Shown piece after piece: positions 47,006-55,437 of a stretch of DNA of 64,000 nt. Each line of letters opens with the position of its first letter. Positions within the stretch are counted from its first letter, which is position 1. The position numbers and the translations under genes were made by a program. The notes below the pieces were generated by a model, which was given only the letters and a program-made list of their open reading frames with translations, was not told the DNA's origin and searched no databases. Source of the stretch: Chloroflexota bacterium (GTDB taxonomy: Bacteria; Chloroflexota; Anaerolineae; SpSt-313); assembly GCA_029553955.1 (NCBI GenBank), contig JAKPJZ010000161.1, forward strand, positions 62,001-126,000. The letters are read 5' to 3'.

Positions 47006-47455
47006 CTACTTTCTGATCGCGCCGAGGCGCGGCATAGCCGGCTTGGAGATCTCCTCGAGGGCATCGCAGGCCACGCCTTGCTGGGTGGGCTCGGCGTCGA
47101 CGGCCAGGTCACCCAGGGAGACGATGCCCACCAGCTTGCCGTTCTCCATGATGGGCAGGCGGCGGATCTGCTCCTCGGCCATGAGGTCCGAGGCGCTGTT
47201 GACGTCCCAGTCGGGCATGCCGGTGAACAGGTCGCGGCTCATGATGTCGCCCACGCGGGCGCCGGCGCAGTCGAGCCCTTCTGCGACGGCACGGCAGGCG
47301 ATGTCGCGGTCGGTCAGGATGCCCATCAGTTGGTTGGAATCCTGGATCAGCACATCGCCGATATCTGCGTCGCGCATCAGGCGGGCTGCCTCCATGATCG
47401 TGGCCGACGACGGCACGGACACCACGTCGGTCGTCATGATCTCGCGGATTTTCAT
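47006..47455 (-). CDS. CBS-domain pair protein
   Basis: A 149-residue protein of two CBS motifs (about 5-60 and 70-128): REIMTTDVVSVPSSATIMEAARLM starts the first and VGDIMSRDLFTGMPD the second, with GILTDRDIACR and GIVSLGDLAVD as the closing strands. Stand-alone CBS pairs bind adenine nucleotides and sense energy or ionic state. ATG 47455 is chosen because GGGAGG precedes it at normal distance. It converges on the histidine kinase. Its target is unknown. Confidence 0.88.
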   Translation of the reverse strand: MKIREIMTTDVVSVPSSATIMEAARLMRDADIGDVLIQDSNQLMGILTDRDIACRAVAEGLDCAGARVGDIMSRDLFTGMPDWDVNSASDLMAEEQIRRLPIMENGKLVGIVSLGDLAVDAEPTQQGVACDALEEISKPAMPRLGAIRK

Positions 47456-47514
47456 GTGCACCTCCCATCGGGCTGCGTATCACGCTTGATGCAGCAACCG
47501 GCGTGCCACCGGAA

Positions 47515-47682
47515 GGGATTTGGGTGGGTTGGTTGGCCCTGCCGGCTGCCCCTGGCGCGCCAGGGGCAGCCGGCAGGGCCAACCAACCCACCCAAATCCC
47601 ACCGCAAGAGCTCCGTTCCGGTTACGCGCGAAGCATGGCACCGGATGCCACGACTCTCCAGCCACATACGGTCGTAGCACTA
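47515..47682. repeat. long perfect palindrome (family C1 copy) with a flank ending in a stop codon
   Basis: 47515-47600 is an 86-bp hairpin (outer arm GGGATTTGGGTGGGTTGG) almost identical to 5005-5090. The right flank runs GCGAAGCATGG...GGATGCCACGACTC and ends ACGGTCGTAGCACTAG. There CTA (47680-47682) is the stop codon, on the minus strand, of the HMA-like gene. A related flank lies at 55305-55360. Confidence 0.8.
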
Positions 47683-47922
47683 GCCAGGCCAGCGCGCGGT
47701 GCGCGGGATGAACTTGGGCAGGTAGCCGAGCTGCTGGATGGCGCTGGCCAGGGCGGGCGGAGAGACCAGGTCGGGGTCATAGTCGACGTCGATCTGCTGC
47801 TCGCCCAGCCACACGGTGACGTCGTGAACGCCGGGCAGGCCCTCCAGCCGCTTCTCGAGCAGTTCGCCGGCCTCTTCATCCATCCCCGGGATGCCGTAAG
47901 CGATGTGGCTGTGGTTGAACAC
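47680..47922 (-). CDS. HMA-fold (ferredoxin-like) small protein without the CxxC metal motif
   Basis: An 80-residue protein with the beta-alpha-beta-beta-alpha-beta pattern of heavy-metal-associated domains: EEAGELLEKRLEGLPGVHDVTV, then EQQIDVDYDPDLV, then LASAIQQLGY. The GMxCxxC metal-binding loop is absent (GMDEEAG instead), so metal binding by that loop is unlikely. A HSH near residue 4 could bind metal. The GTG start follows GGAGGAGTGAG, one base after the upstream small gene stops, so the two are coupled. The stop lies at the end of a palindromic element. Confidence 0.65.
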   Translation of the reverse strand: MFNHSHIAYGIPGMDEEAGELLEKRLEGLPGVHDVTVWLGEQQIDVDYDPDLVSPPALASAIQQLGYLPKFIPRTARWPG

Positions 47923-47923
47923 C

Positions 47924-48154
47924 TCACTCCTCCCACACGATGTAGATGGCGCCGGCCTGCGGCGCCCTGTTGGGGCCGGGCTCGATGGCTGCGAGCTGCT
48001 CGGCCAGTTGCGGCGCCAGGCGCATGAGCAGCTTGGGGTCGAGCTCGTCGAGCGCCCAGCCGCCAAAGGTCGAGAGTGCCCAGCCGGGCCAGACGGCGGG
48101 GCAGCGGTGCGCGCCCTCGCGGGCGGGGGCAGGGAAGGCCCAAATGGAGCTCAT
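47924..48154 (-). CDS. small hypothetical protein
   Basis: A 76-residue protein (MSSIWAFPAPAREGAH to AGAIYIVWEE) with no transmembrane segment or recognised motif. The centre is a predicted amphipathic helix (LDPKLLMRLAPQLAEQLAAI). It stops one base before the GTG of the HMA-like gene and carries that gene's GGAGGAG ribosome site in its last codons, the main argument that it is real. Function unknown. Confidence 0.5.
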   Translation of the reverse strand: MSSIWAFPAPAREGAHRCPAVWPGWALSTFGGWALDELDPKLLMRLAPQLAEQLAAIEPGPNRAPQAGAIYIVWEE

Positions 48155-48202
48155 GGGTGACCCCCTGGGGGCGACGGTTCATGGGCAGACAGGCGAGCCT
48201 GT

Positions 48203-48447
48203 TCCCTCTCCCCCCATGCCGCCGCAGCGGCGCCGGGGGAGAGGGTTGGGGTGAGGGGGGATTCCACGACGTGGCAGGCGCCCGGATTGGCCGGATGCAG
48301 CTCGCCGGCGTGCCGACTTGGCCTCCTGCGCAGCTTTTCACCCTCACCCCCGCCCTCTCCCTCCGAGGGAGAGGGGGAAGCTGTCGCCTTGTTCGCCCCT
48401 GAGCCTTCCGAGGGAGAGGGGGAGGCTGTCGCCCTGTCTGCCCCTGA
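48203..48447. repeat. CCCTCACCCC/GGGAGAGGG repeats and a 45-base direct repeat
   Basis: A hairpin-like pair of CCCTCTCCCCCC and GGGGGAGAGGG lies near 48205-48262. A direct repeat of period 45 (48363-48402 and 48408-48447) starts CCGAGGGAGAGGGGGA in each copy. The 462-base gap 48155-48616 between the small-protein gene and dnaK has no frame I can support as a gene. Confidence 0.65.
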
Positions 48448-48616
48448 AGGCGAGAGCGCCAGGCAGTCTCCCCTCTCGAGGAGGGGGGCGTCTCTCTCCT
48501 CCACAACGCCGCCAAGCAGGGTGTAGCGCAGGGTGTCGCTGGGCCTCGGGCCCGCGTCGCCTCGTGTCATGGTTACGCGCACTCGGCGCCTCAACCGTGG
48601 GCTGTGCATGATGGCC

Positions 48617-50485
48617 TCACCTCTGCCCGCCCCCGGCCACGACGATCGCTTCGCGCTCGGCGCCGGGCTGTGGCCGGGGCACGCCCTCATACACGCGCCC
48701 GGCAAGGCGGTAGAGGGCCTGCTGCAGCGATTGGATGGCCATGCGGATGACGGCCGCATCGCCGGTCTGCATGGCGCGTCGGATGCGATCGGCCTCGAGC
48801 GTGATGCTCTGCCGCTCCTCGGCTGAGAGCCGGGGGCCGAGCTGGCGCAGGCTGCGTTCGGCAAACATGATGGCCTGGTCGGCCTCGTTGCGCGCTTCGA
48901 TCGCCTCGCGGCGGCGGCGGTCGGCGGCGGCGTGCTCGCGGGCCTCGGCCATCATGCGCTCGATATCGGCCTGGCTGAGGTTGGTCGACGCCGTGGCCGT
49001 GATCTGCTGGGCGCGGCCGGTGTCTCTGTCGCGGGCGGAAACGCTGAGGATGCCGTTGGCGTCGACGTCAAAGGTCACGTCGAGCAGCGGCGTGCCCCGC
49101 GGCGCTGGCGGAATGCCCTCGAGCCGGAAGCGACCCAGAGGCATGTTGTCGGCGGCGAACTCGCGCTCGCCTTGCAGCACGCGGACCTCGGCGGCCGTCT
49201 GGCCGTCGACGGCGGTGGAGAAGGTCAGCGTCCTGCGTGCTGGGATGGGCGTGTTGCGTGGGATCAGCACAGTCATGAGGCCGCCGAGGGTCTCGACGCC
49301 CAGGGAGAGGGGGGTAACCTCGAGCAGGACGATGCTTTCGACCGCGCCCGAGAGCATGCCTGCCTGCAGCGCCGCCCCGACGGCGACGACCTCATCGGGG
49401 TTCACGCCCCGGTGCACCTCCTTCTCGCCCACCAGGCTGCGCACCATGCGGTTGACTGCAGGCATGCGCGTGGCACCGCCCACCATGACCACCTCACGCA
49501 CGTCGTGCGCGGCCAGGCGGGCATCGCCGAGTGCGCGCTCGAAGGGCGGGCGCAGGCGCTCGGTGAGGTCGGCGGTGAACTGCTCGAACCTGGCCCGTGT
49601 CAGGCATGTCTGCAGGTGCCGGGGGCCTGCGGAGGTCGCGGCGATGAACGGCAGATCGATCTCGGCTTCGAGCACCATCGAGAGCTCGGTCTTGGCGCGC
49701 TCGGCCGCCTCGCGCAACCGCTGCAGAGCCTGGGGGATGCGGCGCAGGTCGATCCCCTGGGCCTGCTGGAACTCGCTGGCGATGGCGTCGATGATGCGCT
49801 GGTCATAGTCGTCGCCACCCAGGTGCGTGTCGCCGCTCGTGGCGAGGACCTCGATGACGCCTGCGCCCACGCGGAGGACGGAGACGTCGTAGGTGCCGCC
49901 GCCCAGGTCGAAGATGAGGATGTGGTGAGGCTCTTTCTTCTCGAGGCCGTAGGCCAGCGATGCTGCCGTAGGCTCGCTGGCGATGCGCAGGACGTTGAGC
50001 CCGGCGATGGTGCCAGCGTCCCTGGTCGCCTGGCGCTGGGCATCGTCAAAGTAGGCCGGCACGGTGATGACCGCCTGGTTCACAGGCTCGCCGAGGTAGG
50101 CCTCGGCATCGCGCTTGAGCTTTTGCAGGATCATCGCCGAGATCTCTTGCGGCGTATAGTCGCGGCCCTTCTGAGGGATGCGCACCCTCGCGTCGCCTGC
50201 CGGCCCCTCGACGACGTGGTAGGCGACCAGATGAGCTTCGTTTTGGACCTCGCTGAAGCGCCGGCCCATGAAGCGCTTGATCGAGTAGACCGTGTTCTCG
50301 GGGTTGATCGCGGCCTGCCGGCGTGCCTGGCCGCCGACGATGATCTCGCCGGTGCGGGTAAAGGCCGCCACCGATGGGGTAACGCGCCCGCCCTCCGAGT
50401 TAGGGATGGCGGTGGGGTGCGGTCCCTCCATCACCGCGATCGCCGAGTTGGTCGTTCCCAAGTCAATGCCGACCGCCTTGGGCAT
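48617..50485 (-). CDS. dnaK: molecular chaperone DnaK (Hsp70)
   Basis: A 622-residue Hsp70. The N-terminal ATPase has GIDLGTTNSAIAV at 6-18, VPAYFDDAQRQATRDAG near 140, IFDLGGGTYDVSVL near 190 and VGGATRMPAVNRMV near 330. The linker is followed by the substrate domain with LLEVTPLSLGVETLGG and a helical lid. There is no GGFPGA-rich tail, and the C-terminus ends in a short PQPGAE stretch. ATG follows AGGAGGTAGGCC. grpE and dnaJ are not adjacent, so this may be an additional DnaK rather than the main operon copy. Confidence 0.95.
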   Translation of the reverse strand: MPKAVGIDLGTTNSAIAVMEGPHPTAIPNSEGGRVTPSVAAFTRTGEIIVGGQARRQAAINPENTVYSIKRFMGRRFSEVQNEAHLVAYHVVEGPAGDARVRIPQKGRDYTPQEISAMILQKLKRDAEAYLGEPVNQAVITVPAYFDDAQRQATRDAGTIAGLNVLRIASEPTAASLAYGLEKKEPHHILIFDLGGGTYDVSVLRVGAGVIEVLATSGDTHLGGDDYDQRIIDAIASEFQQAQGIDLRRIPQALQRLREAAERAKTELSMVLEAEIDLPFIAATSAGPRHLQTCLTRARFEQFTADLTERLRPPFERALGDARLAAHDVREVVMVGGATRMPAVNRMVRSLVGEKEVHRGVNPDEVVAVGAALQAGMLSGAVESIVLLEVTPLSLGVETLGGLMTVLIPRNTPIPARRTLTFSTAVDGQTAAEVRVLQGEREFAADNMPLGRFRLEGIPPAPRGTPLLDVTFDVDANGILSVSARDRDTGRAQQITATASTNLSQADIERMMAEAREHAAADRRRREAIEARNEADQAIMFAERSLRQLGPRLSAEERQSITLEADRIRRAMQTGDAAVIRMAIQSLQQALYRLAGRVYEGVPRPQPGAEREAIVVAGGGQR

Positions 50486-50635
50486 GGCCTACCTCCTGCG
50501 CGTGCCCAGCAATTCCCGTGCCAGCAGTTACGCGAATTGGGGGGATTGGGGCAATTCTGCCGATTGGGGCGCTATGTGGCACGTTTCTTGCTAACATGCG
50601 GATAGCATCAGCACACGGAGCGAGGGAACTCGACG

Positions 50636-51085
50636 TTGCTCGAGGCATCATACCAGATCCTGGTAGTTGAAGACGATCCGATCCTGGGGAACATGCTCAG
50701 GGAGATCCTCTCAGACGCCGGCTATCGCGTCCGCTGGGCGCAGGATGTGATCGCCGCGCTCTCGGCCCTGGAGCAGCAACCCGTCGATCTGATCACGCTC
50801 GACATCGAGTTGGGCACCTACAGTGGGCGCGGCTTGCTGGCCCTGCTCAAGGCCGACCCGCGCACCCGCGATATCTCGGTGATCGTCGTTTCGAGTTGCC
50901 AGCCGGACCCCGACCTGTGCCAGATGGCGCAGCATGTGCTGAGCAAGCCGTTCAACGTCGCCGTACTGCTGCAGCTTGTCGCGGCCTCCATCGATGGGCA
51001 GGGCCCGGCTTGCCTGGCGCGCTGGCAGCGGGCGGCTGCGAACGACAAGATCGGATGGGAAGTGGCACGTGAGATACTGGACTAG
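50636..51085 (+). CDS. response regulator, receiver domain
   Basis: A 149-residue single-domain CheY-like protein. VVEDDP near 10-15 gives the acidic pocket, LITLDIELG places the phospho-acceptor Asp at about 56, VVSSCQ the switch Ser, and LSKPF the conserved Lys at about 104. A short helical tail (about 120-149) replaces an output domain. The TTG start follows GAGGGAACTCGACG. It is divergent from dnaK. The downstream gene overlaps it slightly. The kinase at 44811-46967 is a possible but unproven partner. Confidence 0.85.
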   Translation: MLEASYQILVVEDDPILGNMLREILSDAGYRVRWAQDVIAALSALEQQPVDLITLDIELGTYSGRGLLALLKADPRTRDISVIVVSSCQPDPDLCQMAQHVLSKPFNVAVLLQLVAASIDGQGPACLARWQRAAANDKIGWEVAREILD

Positions 51086-51581
51086 GACGAGACTATCCGT
51101 CGCCGAAGTGCGGCAGCGTGCGATGCGCTACTTTGGCACAGAGGCGGTGCCCGACATGGCGCTGGTGCTGCGCGAGCCAGGGCGGCTGCTGTTCTCCGAT
51201 CCGTCGGGCGACCTGGCTGTGCGCGTCGATGCCGGGCAGCCCAATACCGTCAGCGTGATCACCAGCCACTGGCACGCGCAGGCCCAAGAGTTCCTCAAGC
51301 GCCAGGTGGAGGCCGAAGGGGGCGTCATCCACTATGAGGCGGTGAGCGAGCGGCCGCCCGGCGAGATCCTGCAGCACGCGCGCGAGTACTTTGGGCAGGG
51401 CGCGCAGGGCCTCGGCCTGGCCGTCTCGGCTGAGCAGCCACAGAGCGTCGAGTTTAGCGGCGGTGGCGGGCAGGTCACTGTGGCTGTGCGCAGCAACGGG
51501 CAGGCGAGCATCCATGTCAGTGCCCGTGAGTGGGATTACCACGCGGAGCAGTTCGTGCGCCAGGTGACGAGCGAGCACTAG
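51069..51581 (+). CDS. hypothetical protein with two internal repeats
   Basis: A 170-residue protein made of two similar halves of about 60 residues. The first is AMRYFGTEAVPDMALVLREP to QEFLKRQ. The second is AREYFGQGAQGLGLAVSAEQ to EQFVRQV. Each starts with an Arg-x-Tyr-Phe-Gly helix and ends with an amphipathic helix after a VxV strand pair, suggesting a duplicated alpha-beta module. No named family is recognised. The GTG start at 51069 overlaps the response regulator by 17 bases. ATG 51123 is a conservative alternative. It follows the regulator and precedes an L,D-transpeptidase gene in the same direction. Confidence 0.65.
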   Translation: MRYWTRTRLSVAEVRQRAMRYFGTEAVPDMALVLREPGRLLFSDPSGDLAVRVDAGQPNTVSVITSHWHAQAQEFLKRQVEAEGGVIHYEAVSERPPGEILQHAREYFGQGAQGLGLAVSAEQPQSVEFSGGGGQVTVAVRSNGQASIHVSAREWDYHAEQFVRQVTSEH

Positions 51582-51603
51582 CCCACTGCAGGGGAGAGCA
51601 CCT

Positions 51604-53379
51604 ATGCTCCGTCTTCGTATCCGCCCTGAGTGGGCGCTGCGCGGTGCCATTGTTCTTGGCGCCCTCGCCGTCGCCGGCACGGTGCTGCTGGCCATCGCCG
51701 CGCTGCGGCCGGAGCTTTTCGCCGCCGATGCCGCCTGGTTCGTCGCCGACCTGCTCGCGCCGCCGCATTCGGTGGCCGATCTCCTCGCCAGCCCGCCCGG
51801 CGCGGGGAAGACCGTCGACGTGGACGCCTACCTGTCGCCAGCGGGCACTCTGCGTTGCACCGGCGCGGGCAGCGTCATCCTGGCCGACCGCCCGTTCAGC
51901 CGCGAGCTCGCCGTGCTTGGCAGCACCCAGGCCAACCCCCTGCTTGACGATGCGCCCTGGCTCGCCCTCGCCTCGGGGCCCGGAGTGCCGGCGGCGGCCG
52001 ATCTACCCTACCACGCGCGCGTGCGCGGGCGCCTGACCGAGCCTGCTGCGAGCGATGGCTGCTCGCCCGGCACGCCTGTGTTTCTCGTGGAGAGCGTCCT
52101 GCGCACCTACGTGCAGGACCCGGCGAAGGTGGTGGCAGCAGCGGGCGCGGCGCCTGCTGCGTGGCCGCGGCACCATGATGTCGAGATGAGCTGCAGCGTG
52201 CCGCTGCCCCCAGGGTGGCGTGTCGAGCACGCGGGCGACGGCAGCCTGTCGCTGAGCGCGCTCGAGTGGCCGGCGAGCGCGATCACGGTGCGCGTCTACC
52301 CCGGAGAGACACACCACGACCCCTACGAGCCCGACTCGCTGCCGGCGCTGTTGGTAGCCCAGAGCTGGAGCGTTCTTGCGCAGTCGACTGTGCTGGGCCC
52401 CGATGCGACGACGCAGGGCCTGTATGGCTATCGTATCGACCGCGAGGAGGGGCCCGCCGAGCGCAGTGTGGCCGTGCTCTTCAGCGGTCATGGCTACACC
52501 TACGAGCTGGGCGTGCACTACCCGCTCGGCTTTGCGGCCTCGCAGCCGCTGCTCGACGTCTTCTCGGCCGTCGTCGCCGGCTTTGGCCTGAACGCGCCGC
52601 TCACGCCCTCACCCACGCCGCCTGTGCGCCAGGCGCTGGGCCGGGGGCCTTTCTTGAGCGAAGAGGACGCCGTGAAGGCGGCCTGCGGCTGCCTGCGGCA
52701 GGAGATCGATGCGGTGGTGGCGCAGCAGCTCGTGCCCGAGGCCGAAGCGCGCCGCCTGGGCACCCCCTGTGCGACCTTCCGCGGCCACAATGACGCCATC
52801 TGGGCGATCACGGTAGAGACTCCCCTGGCCGAGCGCACCGGCAATCTGCGGTTGCTCATCGATGCGGCCACAGGCCGCGAGCTGTGCCGCGAAGAGATCA
52901 CGCCCGAGCAAGCAGCGGCACAGGCCGCAGTCGTCGCCACTGCGGGCACGGCACAGGTCAAGTTCGTCTCGAGCCGGCCCAAGCGTTGGATCGAGGTCAA
53001 CCTGTCGCAGCAGATGCTGATCGCCTGGGAGGGCGATACCCCCATGCGGCGCATCCTCGTCTCTACGGGGACGGACCTGCACCCCACCGTCACCGGCAGG
53101 TTCTACGTTTACTACAAGACCAGGACGATGGACATGCGCGGGCCAGACTATTTCATCCCGGGGGTGCCCTGGGTGATGCTGTTCTACGAGGGTTATGCGC
53201 TGCATGGCGCCTGGTGGCACTGGAGCTTTGGCCAGCGCGTCAGCCACGGCTGCGTGAACATGACCATCCCTGAGTCGGAATGGCTCTACGAGTGGGCCAG
53301 CCCGGTTCTGCCAGAGGGGGAGTACGCCGCCTGGGCGACGCCGTGCAACCCGGGCACGCCGGTGATCGTGCACTATTAG
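51604..53379 (+). CDS. L,D-transpeptidase (YkuD domain) with large N-terminal region
   Basis: A 591-residue membrane-anchored protein. The signal-anchor at about 12-36 (ALRGAIVLGALAVAGTVLLA) is followed by about 420 residues of extracytoplasmic sequence of unknown fold. The C-terminal YkuD domain (about 460-591) has IEVNLSQQMLIAWEGD, then HGAWWHWSFGQRVSHGCVNM, which contains the catalytic His and Cys in the SHGC motif. It should form 3-3 or related peptidoglycan cross-links or attach proteins. ATG follows GGGGAGAGCACCT. Its stop overlaps the stop of the convergent GNAT gene. Confidence 0.88.
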   Translation: MLRLRIRPEWALRGAIVLGALAVAGTVLLAIAALRPELFAADAAWFVADLLAPPHSVADLLASPPGAGKTVDVDAYLSPAGTLRCTGAGSVILADRPFSRELAVLGSTQANPLLDDAPWLALASGPGVPAAADLPYHARVRGRLTEPAASDGCSPGTPVFLVESVLRTYVQDPAKVVAAAGAAPAAWPRHHDVEMSCSVPLPPGWRVEHAGDGSLSLSALEWPASAITVRVYPGETHHDPYEPDSLPALLVAQSWSVLAQSTVLGPDATTQGLYGYRIDREEGPAERSVAVLFSGHGYTYELGVHYPLGFAASQPLLDVFSAVVAGFGLNAPLTPSPTPPVRQALGRGPFLSEEDAVKAACGCLRQEIDAVVAQQLVPEAEARRLGTPCATFRGHNDAIWAITVETPLAERTGNLRLLIDAATGRELCREEITPEQAAAQAAVVATAGTAQVKFVSSRPKRWIEVNLSQQMLIAWEGDTPMRRILVSTGTDLHPTVTGRFYVYYKTRTMDMRGPDYFIPGVPWVMLFYEGYALHGAWWHWSFGQRVSHGCVNMTIPESEWLYEWASPVLPEGEYAAWATPCNPGTPVIVHY

Positions 53380-53852
53380 CCGGGCCGGATCTCTGTCTCC
53401 AGGTCGAGCGCCATGTGGGTTTCACCATCGCGCACCTCGACGATGCGAAAGCCCTGCTGCAAGTAGAAGGCGATGGCTTCGGCCCAGGTGGAGGTGGTTT
53501 CTAGCACGACCTGGCAGTAGCCGGCGGCCCGGGCGCGCTCGAGGAGGTGCTGCAGGATCAGCCGCCCGATGCCGCGCCGGCGCATGGCGCGGGCCACCGA
53601 CATGCGCACGACGCGGGCCACGACCTCAGCCTCGTGGATCAGGGCGCCGGTGCCGACGAGCGCGTCGCCCTGCCAGGCGAGGAGGAAGGTCGCGCCTGCG
53701 TAGTTGGCCACGATGTCCTTGAGGTCGGGATTGCAGGTGGCGTCGATGGCGCCCCAGTGCTCCGCCATGCCGGCGAGGATCAGGCGCCGGGCGGTGTCCT
53801 GATCCTGTGGGCGCAGGGGGCGGATGACTGTGTCAGTACCATTGCTCTCCAT
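53376..53852 (-). CDS. GNAT family N-acetyltransferase
   Basis: A 158-residue GNAT protein. VRMSVARAMRRRGIGRLILQ near residue 92 is the strand-turn-helix that binds acetyl-CoA (RRxGxG/A). FLLAWQGDALVGTGALI near 65 and AIAFYLQQGFRIVEVRD near 133 are the other core elements. ATG 53852 (MESNGTD) follows AAGGGAGAGAACC. The upstream frame is only palindromic repeat. Its stop overlaps the L,D-transpeptidase stop by three bases, tail to tail. Substrate unknown. Confidence 0.88.
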   Translation of the reverse strand: MESNGTDTVIRPLRPQDQDTARRLILAGMAEHWGAIDATCNPDLKDIVANYAGATFLLAWQGDALVGTGALIHEAEVVARVVRMSVARAMRRRGIGRLILQHLLERARAAGYCQVVLETTSTWAEAIAFYLQQGFRIVEVRDGETHMALDLETEIRPG

Positions 53853-53885
53853 GGTTCTCTCCCTTACAGGCCATCCGGGCTTGAC

Positions 53886-54089
53886 GCTTCGCCCTCGCCC
53901 GGCTACTACCAGGAAGGGAGGAATTCTCGGCTGGTTGGCTGGCCCGTGGCCGCCCGCGGGCGGCCACGGGCCAGCCAACCAGCCGAGAATTCCCCCCTTC
54001 CTGGTAGTAGCCGGGCGAGGGCGAAGCCGCCACCGGGCTATTGCCAGCATGCCGGGGGCGGATGGGTCTCCTCTCCAACAGGCTGCTAG
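53886..54089. repeat. 142-bp palindrome plus conserved flank ending in the barstar stop codon
   Basis: 53886-54027 pairs end to end with one mismatch (outer arm GCTTCGCCCTCGCCCGGC, core CCGCCCGCGGGCGG). The flank 54028-54089 matches that of the element at 41715-41962. Read on the minus strand it starts TAGCAGCCTGTTGGAGAGG, the TAG being the barstar stop codon. Confidence 0.85.
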
Positions 54090-54529
54090 AGCTCCGCCAA
54101 CTGCACGCTGGCCCGCCCCAGGCCACGCAGGAGGGCGGCCATAGGTGTGGGTGTGCCCTGCCAGTAGTCGACGGCGCCTTGCAGGATGCTGAGGGCGACG
54201 GCGAACTCGTGCGGCGCGGCTGTGGCGAACTGGCCGGCGCTATCGTAGAGCACGAGGTAGCCGTGCTCGGCCGGCAGCCAGGAGAGGTCGCGCAGCGAGT
54301 CCTCCAGCGCATCCCAGTTGCGGCCAAAGGAGGCGGGGAAGCCGCAGGCGGCGGCGCAGGCGGCGAGGAAATCGACCTTGGCGGCGATGCGGCGGCCGTC
54401 AAGGTAGACAAAGCGCCAGCCGCAGATCGCTGCGCGCTGGGCGATGGCGGCGACGCTCGCCCGCGAGCGGCAGCGGTAGACGCCGGGCGCGACGGTGCCC
54501 ATGAGCAATGCGGCCAGCCTGGCGCTCAT
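54086..54529 (-). CDS. barstar-family ribonuclease inhibitor
   Basis: A 147-residue protein with a barstar fold in its C-terminal two thirds. WRFVYLDGRRIAAKVDFLAACAAACGFP near residue 38, then FGRNWDALEDSLRDLSWL near 68, is the barstar signature. The acidic helix LEDSLRD would plug the RNase active site. It overlaps the RNase stop by four bases (ATGA), so the two are made together, with inhibitor following toxin. It should stay in the cytoplasm and protect the cell from premature RNase folding. The stop codon belongs to a palindromic repeat. Confidence 0.85.
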   Translation of the reverse strand: MSARLAALLMGTVAPGVYRCRSRASVAAIAQRAAICGWRFVYLDGRRIAAKVDFLAACAAACGFPASFGRNWDALEDSLRDLSWLPAEHGYLVLYDSAGQFATAAPHEFAVALSILQGAVDYWQGTPTPMAALLRGLGRASVQLAEL

Positions 54530-55071
54530 GGCACGACCCGCCTAAAGCTGGCATAGTGATCGGCGGTGTAGTAGAGCTCGCCCTGCGTGCCGGCGACGAT
54601 GCGCCGCGCGCCGCGGTCGGGCGAGCCGGGGGTCACGACGGTGTACTCCTTGTAGTAGCCGCTGGGCTTGCCGGGCAGCAGGCGCTCGCGGTTCTGGAAG
54701 GTCGTGCCGTCTTGGCGGTAGGGGAAGGGGCCGCCGCGGGCGATCAACCGGATGACCTCGCGGCCCTCGGGCGGCAGGTGCTCGTAGCGAACGGTGGCCA
54801 GCCCCTCGCCCGGCGGCGGTGTGGGGATGGTGAGGCCGGCGGGCGGCGCGGTGCTGGCCGCGGGCGTGGCCGGCGAGCGGGTGGCTGTCGCTGAGGCGAC
54901 GATCGCCTGTGCGGGCGCCGCCGCCGCCGCGGCCGGGGTGACCGTGATCAGTTCGGCGGTGGGCGGCGTGGCCGGCGCATTGCCGGGGAGCCGGCCCAAC
55001 GCCAGCATGAGCACGACGAGCAGGATGGCGGCGCCCAGCGGCAACTGCAGGCGGCGGCGAGAGCGATTCAT
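54526..55071 (-). CDS. secreted/anchored microbial ribonuclease (barnase/RNase Sa family)
   Basis: A 181-residue protein. An N-terminal signal-anchor (about 10-28, LPLGAAILLVVLMLALG) is followed by an Ala/Pro/Thr-rich linker to about residue 85 and a guanyl-preferring RNase domain (about 92-181). YYKEYTVVTPG gives the catalytic Glu at about 142, RGARRI the arginines, and YTADHYASF the catalytic His at about 172, with RNase Sa-like spacing. ATG 55071 lies eight bases after AGGAGG, and an ATG two codons earlier is too close to that site. The partner inhibitor overlaps downstream. It may be a nutritional or competitive exo-RNase. Confidence 0.85.
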   Translation of the reverse strand: MNRSRRRLQLPLGAAILLVVLMLALGRLPGNAPATPPTAELITVTPAAAAAAPAQAIVASATATRSPATPAASTAPPAGLTIPTPPPGEGLATVRYEHLPPEGREVIRLIARGGPFPYRQDGTTFQNRERLLPGKPSGYYKEYTVVTPGSPDRGARRIVAGTQGELYYTADHYASFRRVVP

Positions 55072-55198
55072 CGGCATGGCCTCCTGGAAGGCGCGAGATG
55101 GCGAGGTACGCGCGGACGACATGGTACCACGGCGCGCAGGGCTGTCAAGAAGGCCGGCCTGCGCGTGGAGCGCCCTGTGCCCGGCGCTATCACGGGTA

Positions 55199-55360
55199 GG
55201 GGTTTTGGAGGTTGTCTGGCGCCGTCGGCCCGCCCGCGGGCGGGCCGACGGCGCCAGACAACCTCTAAAACCCCCCAAAAGGGTTCGCTCCGGTCTTGTG
55301 CGAAGCATTGGGCCCGGACATTGCCGGGGTCTGGGAAGCAACTACGGTTGCAGTACTAGG
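55199..55360. repeat. 76-bp palindrome with family H flank
   Basis: 55199-55274 pairs with one mismatch (outer GGGGTTTTGGAGGTTGTCTG, core CGCCCGCGGGCG). The flank at 55305-55360 (GCGAAGCATTGGG...ACTACGGTTGCAGTACTAG) resembles that beside the palindrome at 47515-47600. The 366-base gap 55072-55437 shows no gene. Confidence 0.75.
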
Positions 55361-55437
55361 AACGGCCCGCGCCGCCGCCTATTTCTCCCTCACTACGAAC
55401 TCGCGCCGTTCGCCTGGCGCACGCGGCTGGTCCTAGC

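Noticed and set aside
48151-48864. Minus-strand open frame across the dnaK 3' gap
   Set aside because: It is made of CCCTCACCCC-type repeats and a 45-base direct repeat, with no coding signature.
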